Assembly (NCBI RefSeq): GCF_003429565.1
Contig: NZ_QUAK01000015.1
Coordinates: 48,229 to 112,228 of the forward strand
Origin: Streptomyces triticagri
GTDB lineage: Bacteria; Actinomycetota; Actinomycetes; Streptomycetales; Streptomycetaceae
Direction: 5' to 3'
DNA: 64,000 nt
Positions 37,749 through 47,665 of this stretch are shown here, one piece after another. Position numbers and translations under genes: made by a program. Position 1 is the first letter of the stretch, and every line of letters begins with the position of its first letter. The notes under the pieces are model-generated. The model was not told the DNA's origin, made no database searches, and saw nothing but the letters and a program-made list of their open reading frames with translations.

Positions 37749-37782
37749 CTTAAGGCTGTCTTAAGGTTGACATAACGTCAAC
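37749..37782. promoter_or_regulatory. CTTAAGG direct repeats and GTTGAC/GTCAAC dyad
   Basis: CTTAAGG occurs at 37749-37755 and 37760-37766 (11-base period, one helical turn), abutting the dyad GTTGAC-N5-GTCAAC at 37766-37782. The block is A+T-rich and lies upstream of the anti-sigma-type gene and next to the enoyl-CoA hydratase stop. On the minus strand TTGACG could act as a -35 box. Likely promoter/operator of the regulatory gene. Confidence 0.45.
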
Positions 37783-37792
37783 AAGGCGGTTC

Positions 37793-38560
37793 TCAGAGGA
37801 ACTTGGCCTTGCCGGGACCCTCCTCGACGAAGCTGCGCATCCCCCGCTCACGGTCCTCAGTGGCGAACAGGCCGGCGAACCAGTTCCGTTCGATCGCGAG
37901 CCCCGTCTCGATGTCCGTCTCCAGACCTGCGTCCACGGACTCCTTGGCGGCGCGCAGCGCGAGCGCGGGGCCCTGCGCCAGCTTCGCGGCCCAGGAGTGC
38001 GCGGCCTCGTAGACCTCGGCGGCGGGGACCACCCGGTCCACCAGGCCGATCGAGAGCGCCTCCTCGGCCCGGACCTGCCGGCCCGTGAAGATCAGGTCCT
38101 TGGCGCGGGACGGCCCGACGAGCCGGGACAGGCGCTGGGTGCCGCCGGCCCCGGGAATCAGGCCGAGCAGGATCTCGGGCTGGCCGAGCTTGGCGTTGTC
38201 CGCGGCGATGCGGTGGTCCGCGCAGAGCGCCAACTCGCAGCCGCCGCCCAGGGCATAGCCGGTGACGGCGGCGACCACGGGCTTGGGGATACGGGCCACC
38301 GCGGTGAACGACTCCTGCAGGGCGCGGGACCGCACGACCATCGCCGCGTGGTCCATGGACTGCATCTCCTTGATGTCCGCGCCGGCCGCGAACACCTTCT
38401 CACCGCCGTAGATGATCACGGCGCGTACGTCGTCGCGGCGGGAGGCGTCCTCGGCCAGCTCCTTGATGCGGTCCTGGATCGCGATGTCGAGGGCGTTCAT
38501 CGGCGGCCGGTCCAGACGCAGGGTGCCGACGCCTTCGGAAACTTCCAGAGTCACGGTCAT
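37793..38560 (-). CDS. Enoyl-CoA hydratase (crotonase family)
   Basis: 255 aa. Oxyanion-hole segments FAAGADIKEM and GYALGGGCELALCAD and the catalytic glutamates (in GGCELALCAD and GQPEILLGLIPGAGGTQR) mark a hydratase-competent crotonase acting on 2-enoyl-CoA in fatty-acid oxidation. C-terminal helix MRSFVEEGPGKAKFL. Single gene with ATG 38560; other beta-oxidation genes are not adjacent. Confidence 0.92.
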   Translation of the reverse strand: MTVTLEVSEGVGTLRLDRPPMNALDIAIQDRIKELAEDASRRDDVRAVIIYGGEKVFAAGADIKEMQSMDHAAMVVRSRALQESFTAVARIPKPVVAAVTGYALGGGCELALCADHRIAADNAKLGQPEILLGLIPGAGGTQRLSRLVGPSRAKDLIFTGRQVRAEEALSIGLVDRVVPAAEVYEAAHSWAAKLAQGPALALRAAKESVDAGLETDIETGLAIERNWFAGLFATEDRERGMRSFVEEGPGKAKFL

Positions 38561-38633
38561 GGGGGCAGGTTAATGCTCGTTCACGCGGCGGGCGGCGGTG
38601 CCGTCCGTCACACCGCCGCGGTGAACGCGGGTG

Positions 38634-39884
38634 TCACTTCTCCCACTTGTCCCAGTCGAGGTTCCAGGCGTTGAGGCCGTTGAACCACTGGACCTGCTTG
38701 TCCTTGGAGTTCTTCACCACGACCACATCGCCGATCATGGACTTCTCGTAGAACCAGGCGGACGGGGTCTTCTTGTCGCCGCCGCCGCGCACATCGCGCA
38801 GGCCGACGCAGCCGTGGCTGACGTTCTGCGCGCCGAACGTGGAGGGCGCCGCCCAGTAGTTGCCGTGTATGAAGGTGCCCGAGGTGGACAGGCGCATCGC
38901 GTGCGGGACGTCCTTGATGTCGTACTCGCCGCCGAAGCCGACCGTCTCGCCGTTCATCCGGGTCACCTTGAGCTTCTCGGTGATGACCATCTTGCCGTTG
39001 TACGTGGTGGTGCCAGGGGCGCCCGCGGTGATCGGGATGGTCTTGATGACCTTGCCGTCCCGCTCGACCTTCATCTTCTTGGACTTGGCGTCGACGGTGG
39101 AGACCTGGCTGCGGCCGATGGTGAACGACACCGACTTGGACTGCTTGCCGTAGACGCCGGGACGTCCCTCGACGCCGTCCAGATTGAGCCGGGCCGTGAC
39201 CTTGGTGCCGGGCTTCCAGTACTCCTCGGGGCGGAAGTCGATGCGGTCGTTCCCGTACCACTTGTGCCGGATCTCGACCTCGGGCTTCGAGGTGATCTCG
39301 ATGGCCTTCTCGACGTCCTCGGGCTTGGTGATGCCCCTGGTGAAGTTGACCGAGAACGGCATGCCGACGCCGACCTTGCTGCCGTCCTCGGGCGTGAAGT
39401 GGCCGACGAAGGTGTTCTGCGGGGTCAGGGTGGTGAAGCTGGTGTCCTTGGCGGACTCGCGGCCCTCGGAGTCCTTCGCCGTGGCGTGCACCTTGTACTT
39501 GGTGGAGGCGGCGAGGTGGTGGGCCGGCTTCCAGGCGGAGCCGTCCTTGACGATCTTGCCGTCTATCGTGTTGCCGTCGGCGTCGCTCACCTTCACATCG
39601 GTGAGCCTGCCCTTGTCCGCCGTGATCTTCAGGGCGCCGCTGGTGGCAACGGACTTGGCGCCGTCCTTCGGTGCGATGGCGACGACCGCGGCCGACGGCT
39701 CGTTGTTCTTCTGCCGTCCGGCGCCGGAGCCCGGCTTGTCGTCGTCGGAGTCCGAACCTCCGCCGCCCCCGCAGGCGGTCACGGCGAACAGTGCCGTGGT
39801 GAGGAGGAGAGCGAGCGGGCCGCCGCGCCGCCCGCGCCCGCGCCGTGCATCAACCGATGCCCCCGAGATCGGTCGCCCGTTCAC
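38634..39884 (-). CDS. L,D-transpeptidase lipoprotein with Ig-like domains (copy 1)
   Basis: 416 aa. Lipobox LFAVTAC, a Gly/Ser/Asp linker, two Ig-like domains (about 50-280, with FRPEEYWKPGTKVTARLNL) and a YkuD catalytic domain ending in HGNYW and SHGCVGLRD, where the Cys is the acyl acceptor. The layout equals LdtMt2-type enzymes that form 3-3 cross-links in peptidoglycan, outside the membrane. GTG at 39884 is preferred: GAGGGGAG precedes it by 6 bases. A paralogue follows upstream at 40035-41258. Confidence 0.93.
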   Translation of the reverse strand: MNGRPISGASVDARRGRGRRGGPLALLLTTALFAVTACGGGGGSDSDDDKPGSGAGRQKNNEPSAAVVAIAPKDGAKSVATSGALKITADKGRLTDVKVSDADGNTIDGKIVKDGSAWKPAHHLAASTKYKVHATAKDSEGRESAKDTSFTTLTPQNTFVGHFTPEDGSKVGVGMPFSVNFTRGITKPEDVEKAIEITSKPEVEIRHKWYGNDRIDFRPEEYWKPGTKVTARLNLDGVEGRPGVYGKQSKSVSFTIGRSQVSTVDAKSKKMKVERDGKVIKTIPITAGAPGTTTYNGKMVITEKLKVTRMNGETVGFGGEYDIKDVPHAMRLSTSGTFIHGNYWAAPSTFGAQNVSHGCVGLRDVRGGGDKKTPSAWFYEKSMIGDVVVVKNSKDKQVQWFNGLNAWNLDWDKWEK

Positions 39885-40034
39885 GTATTTCTCCCCTCGC
39901 ACGGCCTGGTCAGGCCCGCCCCAGCGCGATCGCGCACACTGCGCTAGATAACCACAGGTCCTGGTTCAAGGAATCCCCCGCTGTGTCACCGTTCAGTCCC
40001 AACTCGGCGCAGCGGGGAGGCCGCCCGTCCCGGC

Positions 40035-41258
40035 TCAGCGCAGCGCCGAGCCGGCCCGCCACTTCTTCCAGTCGAGGTTCCAGCCGCCGAGGCCGTTGTC
40101 CGGGGCGACGGTCTTGTCCTTCGAGCCGGTCACCTCCACCACGTCGCCGATCAGGGTGCGGTCGAAGAACCAGCCGCCGGGCGCCTTCGAGCTGCCGCCC
40201 TTCACATCGCGCAGCCCCACGCAGCCGTGGCTGACGTTGCTGTTCCCGAAGGTGCTCGCGGGCGCCCAGTAGTTGCCGTGCAGGAAGGTGCCGGACGTGG
40301 TGAGGCGGATGGCGTGCGGTACGTCCGGGATGTCGTACTCGCCCTTGCCGTCGCTGTCGGTGAAGCCGACCGTGGCGCCGTTCATCCGGGTCACGTCGAG
40401 CATCTCGGTGACCACCATCTTGCCGTTGTACGTGGTGCTCTTGGGGGCGCCCGCGGTGATCGGGACGGTGGAGAGCAGCTCGCCGTCGCGGCGTACCTCC
40501 ATGGTGTGCTCGGCGGCGTCGACCTTGGAGATCTGGCTGCGTCCGACGGTGAAGCCGAAGCGTTTGTCCTGCAGTCCGTAGACGCCGGGGGCCGCCTGCA
40601 CGTCGCGCAGCGCGAGGTCCACGGTGACCTTGGTGCCGGGCTGCCAGTACTTCTCCGGGCGGAAGTCGACACGGGTCTTGCCGAACCAGTGGCCGACCAG
40701 CTCGACTTCGGGGTCCGCCCGCACCGTGATGGCGCGCTCGACCGCCTTGCGGTCGGTGATGTCGCGGTTGAACTCGAGCGAGACGATCATGCCGGTGCCG
40801 ACGGTGGCGCGGTTCTCGGGCGACACATAGGCGACGAACCGCTCCTCGGGTACGAAGGTGGTGAACGTCGTGTGCCGGGCGAGCCGCCGGCCGTGCCCGT
40901 CGAGTGCGACCACGTCCACGGTGTACTTCGCGGCGAGTTTGAGGCCTTCGGCGGGCTGCCAGCTCAGCCCGTCGGGGGCGATGTGGCCGCGCACGGGCCG
41001 GTCACGGGCGTCCTGGTGGCGGACCGCCTTGACCGATTCGAGGCGGCCGTCGGGGACCTTCACCTCGAGTTTCTGGTCGGCGCGCACCCCGCGTTCGCCG
41101 TCGTCCGGCGTCACCTGGATCGCGTCCTCGGGCGATCGCGGTTTGCCGAGCATCTCGTCGATGCCGCCGCCGGTGCATCCGGCGACCAGCGCTGCCCATG
41201 TCAGTACGGCGGCCAAGGCGGCCCCTGCGCGCCGTGCGCGCCTCGAAACCTGGTTCAC
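40035..41258 (-). CDS. L,D-transpeptidase lipoprotein with Ig-like domains (copy 2)
   Basis: 407 aa paralogue of copy 1, same domain order: lipobox LVAGC, Ig-like domains with FRPEKYWQPGTKVTVDLAL, and YkuD domain with HGNYW and SHGCVGLRDV. The GTG at 41258 lies 3 bases after GGGGAG, close for a ribosome site; GTG codons a few positions upstream are alternatives. Both copies probably build 3-3 cross-links, perhaps at different growth stages or with different substrates. Divergent from glgX. Confidence 0.92.
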   Translation of the reverse strand: MNQVSRRARRAGAALAAVLTWAALVAGCTGGGIDEMLGKPRSPEDAIQVTPDDGERGVRADQKLEVKVPDGRLESVKAVRHQDARDRPVRGHIAPDGLSWQPAEGLKLAAKYTVDVVALDGHGRRLARHTTFTTFVPEERFVAYVSPENRATVGTGMIVSLEFNRDITDRKAVERAITVRADPEVELVGHWFGKTRVDFRPEKYWQPGTKVTVDLALRDVQAAPGVYGLQDKRFGFTVGRSQISKVDAAEHTMEVRRDGELLSTVPITAGAPKSTTYNGKMVVTEMLDVTRMNGATVGFTDSDGKGEYDIPDVPHAIRLTTSGTFLHGNYWAPASTFGNSNVSHGCVGLRDVKGGSSKAPGGWFFDRTLIGDVVEVTGSKDKTVAPDNGLGGWNLDWKKWRAGSALR

Positions 41259-41411
41259 GTGCTCCCCAACGACCACCACCCGCCGGGGGAAACGTGAGCT
41301 TGCACCCTGACCGGGGCAGAAATCCGGGGAGGACCGGCGAGGAGCGCCCCCCGGCCGGGACGCCAGGGAGCTCCACGGCGCCGGTTCCGTCGAGCCGCGG
41401 GAGGCCCACCG

Positions 41412-43703
<2,292 letters not shown>

Positions 43704-43746
43704 CAGGTCCGTCGCCGCGCACCGGCCGTGGCCTACGCTCCCGACC

Positions 43747-44160
43747 GTGGCCTACTTCCGCATCGCGCGCCGTACCCCGCTGACGCCCGAGGAGGCGTGG
43801 CGGCGGGTGACCGACTGGCCGCGGCACAGCGCTCCGTTCACCCGGGTCGACGGCGGCGAGCGGTCCGTGCTCGCCCGTACCCGGATCGGCCCGCTGGCCT
43901 TCGACGATCCGATGGACGTCGTCGAGTGGTCGCCCCCGCACCGCTGCCGCCTGGAGAAACGGGGACGGACCGTGCGCGGCTGGGCGGAGATCGAGGTCGC
44001 ACCGCACCCGGACGGAGGCGCCGTCGTGATGTGGCGGGAGAGCCTGCGGCTGCGCGGGGTGCCTCGGGCCGCCGATCCGGTGGTGGCGTGGGCGGGCCGG
44101 CGGGTGTTCGGCCGGCAGCTGGACGTACTGCTCCCCGGTGCGGAGGAGCGGCGCGCGTGA
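43747..44160 (+). CDS. SRPBCC (START-like) family protein
   Basis: 137 aa. The pattern TPLTPEEAWRRVTDWPRHSAPF at the N-terminus and DVVEWSPPHRCRLEKRGRTVRGWAEIEV fits the polyketide-cyclase-like SRPBCC fold with a hydrophobic ligand pocket. GTG at 43747 has no visible ribosome site; TACGCT at 43734-43739 lies 7 bases upstream, so the mRNA could be leaderless. Ligand unknown. Confidence 0.7.
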   Translation: MAYFRIARRTPLTPEEAWRRVTDWPRHSAPFTRVDGGERSVLARTRIGPLAFDDPMDVVEWSPPHRCRLEKRGRTVRGWAEIEVAPHPDGGAVVMWRESLRLRGVPRAADPVVAWAGRRVFGRQLDVLLPGAEERRA

Positions 44161-44201
44161 CCGGTGGCCCCGGCCGGCACGGGTGATGTGAGCGGTCGGC
44201 A

Positions 44202-44232
44202 CAGGTCTGGACCTGACTCTTGCCGTACGGCA
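44202..44232. promoter_or_regulatory. Two palindromes upstream of the LysR gene
   Basis: CAGGTC-TG-GACCTG (44202-44215) and the perfect 12-mer TGCCGTACGGCA (44221-44232) lie 22-53 bases before the start. LysR proteins usually bind a dyad in their own promoter; either or both could be that site. Confidence 0.5.
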
Positions 44233-44254
44233 TCCCGCGCCCCAAGCTCACCGT

Positions 44255-45208
44255 ATGGACCTCGAGTTGCGGCATCTTCGGACCATCAGGGCCATCGACG
44301 AAGCGGGCAGTCTGACCAAGGCGGCCACCGCGCTCGGCCTGGCGCAGCCGGCCCTCAGTGCGCAGCTGAAGAGGATCGAGCGGGCCCTCGGCGGGCGGCT
44401 CTTCGACCGGGGCCCGGCCGGTGTGCGGCCCACCCCGCTCGGCGAGTTCGTGCTCTCCCGTGCCCGGGTGGTGCTGCCGGCGATGAGTGCGCTGCGGCAG
44501 GAGGCGGAGGAATTCACCCGGTCCTGGCACGAGGTGCGGGGGTTCCGGCTCGGCGGCACGCACGGGCCGCTGCTGGGTGGCCTGGTGGACCGGCTCGCCG
44601 ACAGCCACCCGGGCGCTCCGGTGACGACGCACATCTCCTGGTCGGAGCGTGAGCTGGCCGCCCTGGTGGCCGACGCCCGGCTCGACTTCGCGCTGATCGG
44701 CACCTGCGGTGCGAGTACGCCGCCACTCGACGACCAGTTGGAGTGGCGGGAGATCGCTGCCGACCCGGTGTTCGTGATGCTCGCCGCGGACCACCCGCTC
44801 GCGGCCCGGCCCGAGGTGGAGCTGGCCCGGCTCGCGGACCAGGCATGGACGGACGTACCGGGTGACGGCTGTTTCGGGGACTGCTTCACCGCGGCCTGTG
44901 CGCGGGCCGGCTTCACGCCGTCGTGTGTGTACGAGACGGATGTGGCGTCCTGTGTGCATCTGGTGCAGGTGGGGCGGGCGGTGGGGCTGTGCCGGGCCAC
45001 GTTCCCGCCCACCGAGGGCCTGGTGACGCGGCCGCTCGCCGGCGATCCGCTGTCGTGGCGGCATCTGGTCGGCTGGCATCCGCAGGGGCCCGCGCGGTCC
45101 GCGGCCGACACGGTCGTGACGCAGGCCGCGGCCGCACATCAGGCGGCGGCCGACCGTGCCCCGAGCTATGTGCGCTGGCGGTCCGAACGGGCGGACGCAC
45201 GGGCCTGA
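44255..45208 (+). CDS. LysR-family transcriptional regulator
   Basis: 317 aa. The winged HTH is LRTIRAIDEAGSLTKAATALGLAQPALSAQLKRIERALGG in the first 45 residues-type arrangement (quoted pieces: GSLTKAATALGLAQPALSAQ), followed by a linker helix and a periplasmic-binding-like effector domain with several cysteines (GDGCFGDCFTAACARAGF, ETDVASCVHLVQVGRAVGLC). The Cys cluster in the effector domain is unusual and might sense metal or redox state (inference). It precedes the secreted protease gene by 215 bases of GC-repeat DNA. Confidence 0.9.
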   Translation: MDLELRHLRTIRAIDEAGSLTKAATALGLAQPALSAQLKRIERALGGRLFDRGPAGVRPTPLGEFVLSRARVVLPAMSALRQEAEEFTRSWHEVRGFRLGGTHGPLLGGLVDRLADSHPGAPVTTHISWSERELAALVADARLDFALIGTCGASTPPLDDQLEWREIAADPVFVMLAADHPLAARPEVELARLADQAWTDVPGDGCFGDCFTAACARAGFTPSCVYETDVASCVHLVQVGRAVGLCRATFPPTEGLVTRPLAGDPLSWRHLVGWHPQGPARSAADTVVTQAAAAHQAAADRAPSYVRWRSERADARA

Positions 45209-45210
45209 CC

Positions 45211-45300
45211 GCGCGCGAACGCGCGAACGCGCGGGCGCCACAGGCGCGTTCGCGTAGACACCACACGCGCGCACGCAGTCGCCACAGGCGCGAACGCGCA
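45211..45300. repeat. CG-rich short repeats between LysR and protease genes
   Basis: GCGCGAAC units occur in tandem near 45213-45228, and CGCCACAGGCGCG occurs at 45236-45248 and 45280-45292 (44-base period), followed by GTTCGCG-like and AACGCGC-like inverted sequence. The elements can fold on themselves; function unknown. Confidence 0.5.
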
Positions 45301-45423
45301 GGCATAACGCCGGGCAAGGGGGTCGGCCGAGAGCTGCCGCAGGGGGTGCGGCGGCTTCTACGGTCTGGGCGAACACCGAACCACTCCGCTCCCCCACACC
45401 ACCCCCATCCCGAGGAGAACCCC

Positions 45424-46788
45424 ATGCTCCGCAGGAGACATGTGACGGGCCTGTGCACCGGGCTCGTCGCGGCCGGCGCGCTCGTCCTCACCTCGCTCCC
45501 CTCGCAGGCCGCCGCGGCACCGTCCCCCTCCCCCGCAGCGCCCACCGCCGCCGAGACCGCGGGCGCCGACCAGGCGTCGCCGCAACTGCTCCGCGCCATG
45601 CAGCGCGATCTCGACCTCACCCGTGAGCAGGCCGAACGGCGCCTGGTCAACGAGGCGGAGGCCGGCGCCACCGCGGGCGCGCTGCGCCTCGCGCTCGGCC
45701 AGGACTTCGCCGGCGCCTGGGTGTCCGGCGCCGAGTCCGGCGCGCTCACGGTCGCCACGACCGACGCCGCCGATGCCGCAACGATCGAGGCGGACGGCGC
45801 CCGCGCCGTGGTCGTGTCCCACTCGCTGGCCGAACTGGAGGCGGCGCGTGCGGAGTTGGACCGCGCCGCCACCCGCACGTCGACGCTCGACGCCCCGGTC
45901 CGGTACGTGGACGTGGCGGCCAACACGGTCGTGGTGCGCGCCGTGCGGACCGCCGCGGGCGAGCGTCTCGTCGAGGCGTCGGGCGTCGACTCCGCGCTGG
46001 TGAAGGTCGAGCGTGCGGCCGAGCGGGAGCGCCCGCGTCCGCTGTACGACCTGGTGGGCGGCGAGGCTTACTACATGGGCAGCGGCGGGCGCTGCTCGGT
46101 CGGCTTCCCGGTCACCAAGGGCAGTACGCAGGGCTTCGCGACGGCGGGCCACTGCGGGACGGTCGGCACCACGACCACGGGCGCCAACCAGGTCGCGCAG
46201 GGCACCTTCCAGGGTTCCACCTTCCCGGGCCGCGACATGGCCTGGGTGGCGGCCAACTCCAGCTGGACGGCGACCCCTTACGTCAAGCAGGGCGCCTCGC
46301 TCGTGGAGGTGACGGGCTCCACCCAGGCGCCGGTCGGGTCCTCGGTGTGCCGTTCCGGGTCCACCACGGGCTGGCACTGCGGTGTGGTGCAGGTGCTCAA
46401 CACCAGCGTGACGTACCCGGAGGGCACCATCACCGGGGTCACCCAGACCTCGGTGTGCGCGGAGCCGGGCGACTCGGGCGGCTCGTACATCTCCGGCAGC
46501 CAGGCGCAGGGCGTCACCTCCGGCGGCTCGGGCAACTGCTCCAGCGGCGGTACGACGTTCTTCCAGCCGATCAACCCGCTGCTGCAGACGTACGGCCTGA
46601 CCCTGCGCACCACGGGGAACAACGGCGGCGACCCGGGTGAGCCCGGCGGCAGTTGGGCGGCCGGCACCGTGTACCAGGCCGGCGACGAGGTGACGTACGG
46701 CGACGCCACCTACCGCTGCCTGCAGCCGCACCAGGCCCAGTCCGCCTGGAACCCGGCCGACTCGCCTGCTCTCTGGCAGCGCGTCTGA
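45424..46788 (+). CDS. Secreted S1 serine protease (streptogrisin C-like) with C-terminal chitin-binding domain
   Basis: 454 aa preproprotein. Signal peptide ends at AAAA, a propeptide of about 170 residues (alpha-lytic-protease pro-domain, LLRAMQRDLDLTREQAERRL) ends before LVGGEAYYMGSGGRCSVGFP, the likely mature N-terminus. The catalytic triad is His in ATAGHCG, Asp in GRDMAWV and Ser in EPGDSGGSY; disulfide cysteines are placed as in streptogrisins. After a Gly/Pro linker the end GSWAAGTVYQAGDEVTYGDA is a CBM5/12 chitin-binding module. GAGGAGA precedes the ATG. Confidence 0.94.
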   Translation: MLRRRHVTGLCTGLVAAGALVLTSLPSQAAAAPSPSPAAPTAAETAGADQASPQLLRAMQRDLDLTREQAERRLVNEAEAGATAGALRLALGQDFAGAWVSGAESGALTVATTDAADAATIEADGARAVVVSHSLAELEAARAELDRAATRTSTLDAPVRYVDVAANTVVVRAVRTAAGERLVEASGVDSALVKVERAAERERPRPLYDLVGGEAYYMGSGGRCSVGFPVTKGSTQGFATAGHCGTVGTTTTGANQVAQGTFQGSTFPGRDMAWVAANSSWTATPYVKQGASLVEVTGSTQAPVGSSVCRSGSTTGWHCGVVQVLNTSVTYPEGTITGVTQTSVCAEPGDSGGSYISGSQAQGVTSGGSGNCSSGGTTFFQPINPLLQTYGLTLRTTGNNGGDPGEPGGSWAAGTVYQAGDEVTYGDATYRCLQPHQAQSAWNPADSPALWQRV

Positions 46789-46797
46789 CGGACCGGG

Positions 46798-46935
46798 CCG
46801 TGCCGTCGGCCGCCTCCCGCCCCTGCCCGGGCAGTTGAGGCACTCGCAGCCCCGCGTGGCGCGACGGCACGGTCCCGCCCGCGTGCGCCGCACGTGGGGG
46901 TACGCCACCGCCCTGTGCGGGAGCGTGCGGCGCAC
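46798..46935. repeat. Nested and competing inverted repeats after the protease gene
   Basis: Stems: CCGTGCCGTCG (46798-46808) with 46862-46872; GTGCGCCGCACG (46883-46894) with 46924-46935; and GCCCTGTGCG (46910-46919) with 46931-46940. The last two share 46931-46935 and exclude each other. The region separates two convergent genes. Confidence 0.55.
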
Positions 46936-46940
46936 AGGGC

Positions 46941-46969
46941 AGGGCCCGGAGCCTTCGGCTCCGGGCCCT
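46941..46969. terminator. Bidirectional terminator between the protease and response-regulator genes
   Basis: AGGGCCCGGAGCC and GGCTCCGGGCCCT pair perfectly around a TTC loop; 25 bases from the response-regulator stop. Confidence 0.8.
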
Positions 46970-46993
46970 CTCCGCGTGCAGGCGGTCGGCCGG

Positions 46994-47665
46994 TCAGCCC
47001 GCTCCGAGGATGCCCCGGTCGTAGCCGACGGCGACGGCCGACGCCCGGTCGCTGGCGCCCAACTTGCCGTAGATATGCGTGAGATGGGTCTTCACCGTCG
47101 CCTCGCTGATGAACAGCAGTCGGGCGATCTCGCGGTTCGATGTGCCCTTGGCGACCAGCGCGAGCACCTCGCGTTCACGGCTGGAGAGCGCCTGCTCGAC
47201 CGGGGTCTGCGGGCTACGGACGGCGGTGACCAGGCGGGACGCGACGGCGGGCGACAGGACGGTGCGGCCGGCGGCGGCCGAGCGGACCGCGGCGAACAGC
47301 TCCTCGCGCGGCGCGTCCTTGAGCAGATAGCCGGTGGCGCCCGCCTCGATCGCGGGCAGGGTGTCGGAGTCGGTGTCGTACGTGGTGAGCACCAGGACCT
47401 TGGCGCGGGCGCCGCCGCGGGTGAGTGCGCGGATCGCGTCCACTCCGCTGCCGCCCGGCATCCGCAGGTCCATCAGGACGACGTCGGGGTCGAGGCTGCC
47501 GGTGAGGGTCACGCCCTCGGGGCCGTCGCTCGCCTCGCCGAGCACGGTGAACCCGGGCTCCGACTCGAACATGCCGCGCAGTCCGTCGCGCACCACGGGG
47601 TGGTCGTCGACGATGAGCAGGGTGATCACGGCGCCGGTCGGCGATTCGCTGGGGGCGTCAGTCAT
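46994..47665 (-). CDS. NarL/LuxR-type response regulator
   Basis: 223 aa. Receiver: ITLLIVDDHPVVRDGLRGMF, acceptor Asp in DVVLMDLRMPGGSG, Lys in YLLKDAPREE. DNA-binding: LSSREREVLALVAKGTSNRE followed by a LuxR-type HTH (TVKTHLTHIYGKL). ATG 47665 overlaps the kinase stop by 8 bases. Presumably activated by the adjacent histidine kinase and controls the upstream ABC-2 exporter genes of the same operon (inference). Last gene of the four-gene operon. Confidence 0.93.
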   Translation of the reverse strand: MTDAPSESPTGAVITLLIVDDHPVVRDGLRGMFESEPGFTVLGEASDGPEGVTLTGSLDPDVVLMDLRMPGGSGVDAIRALTRGGARAKVLVLTTYDTDSDTLPAIEAGATGYLLKDAPREELFAAVRSAAAGRTVLSPAVASRLVTAVRSPQTPVEQALSSREREVLALVAKGTSNREIARLLFISEATVKTHLTHIYGKLGASDRASAVAVGYDRGILGAG

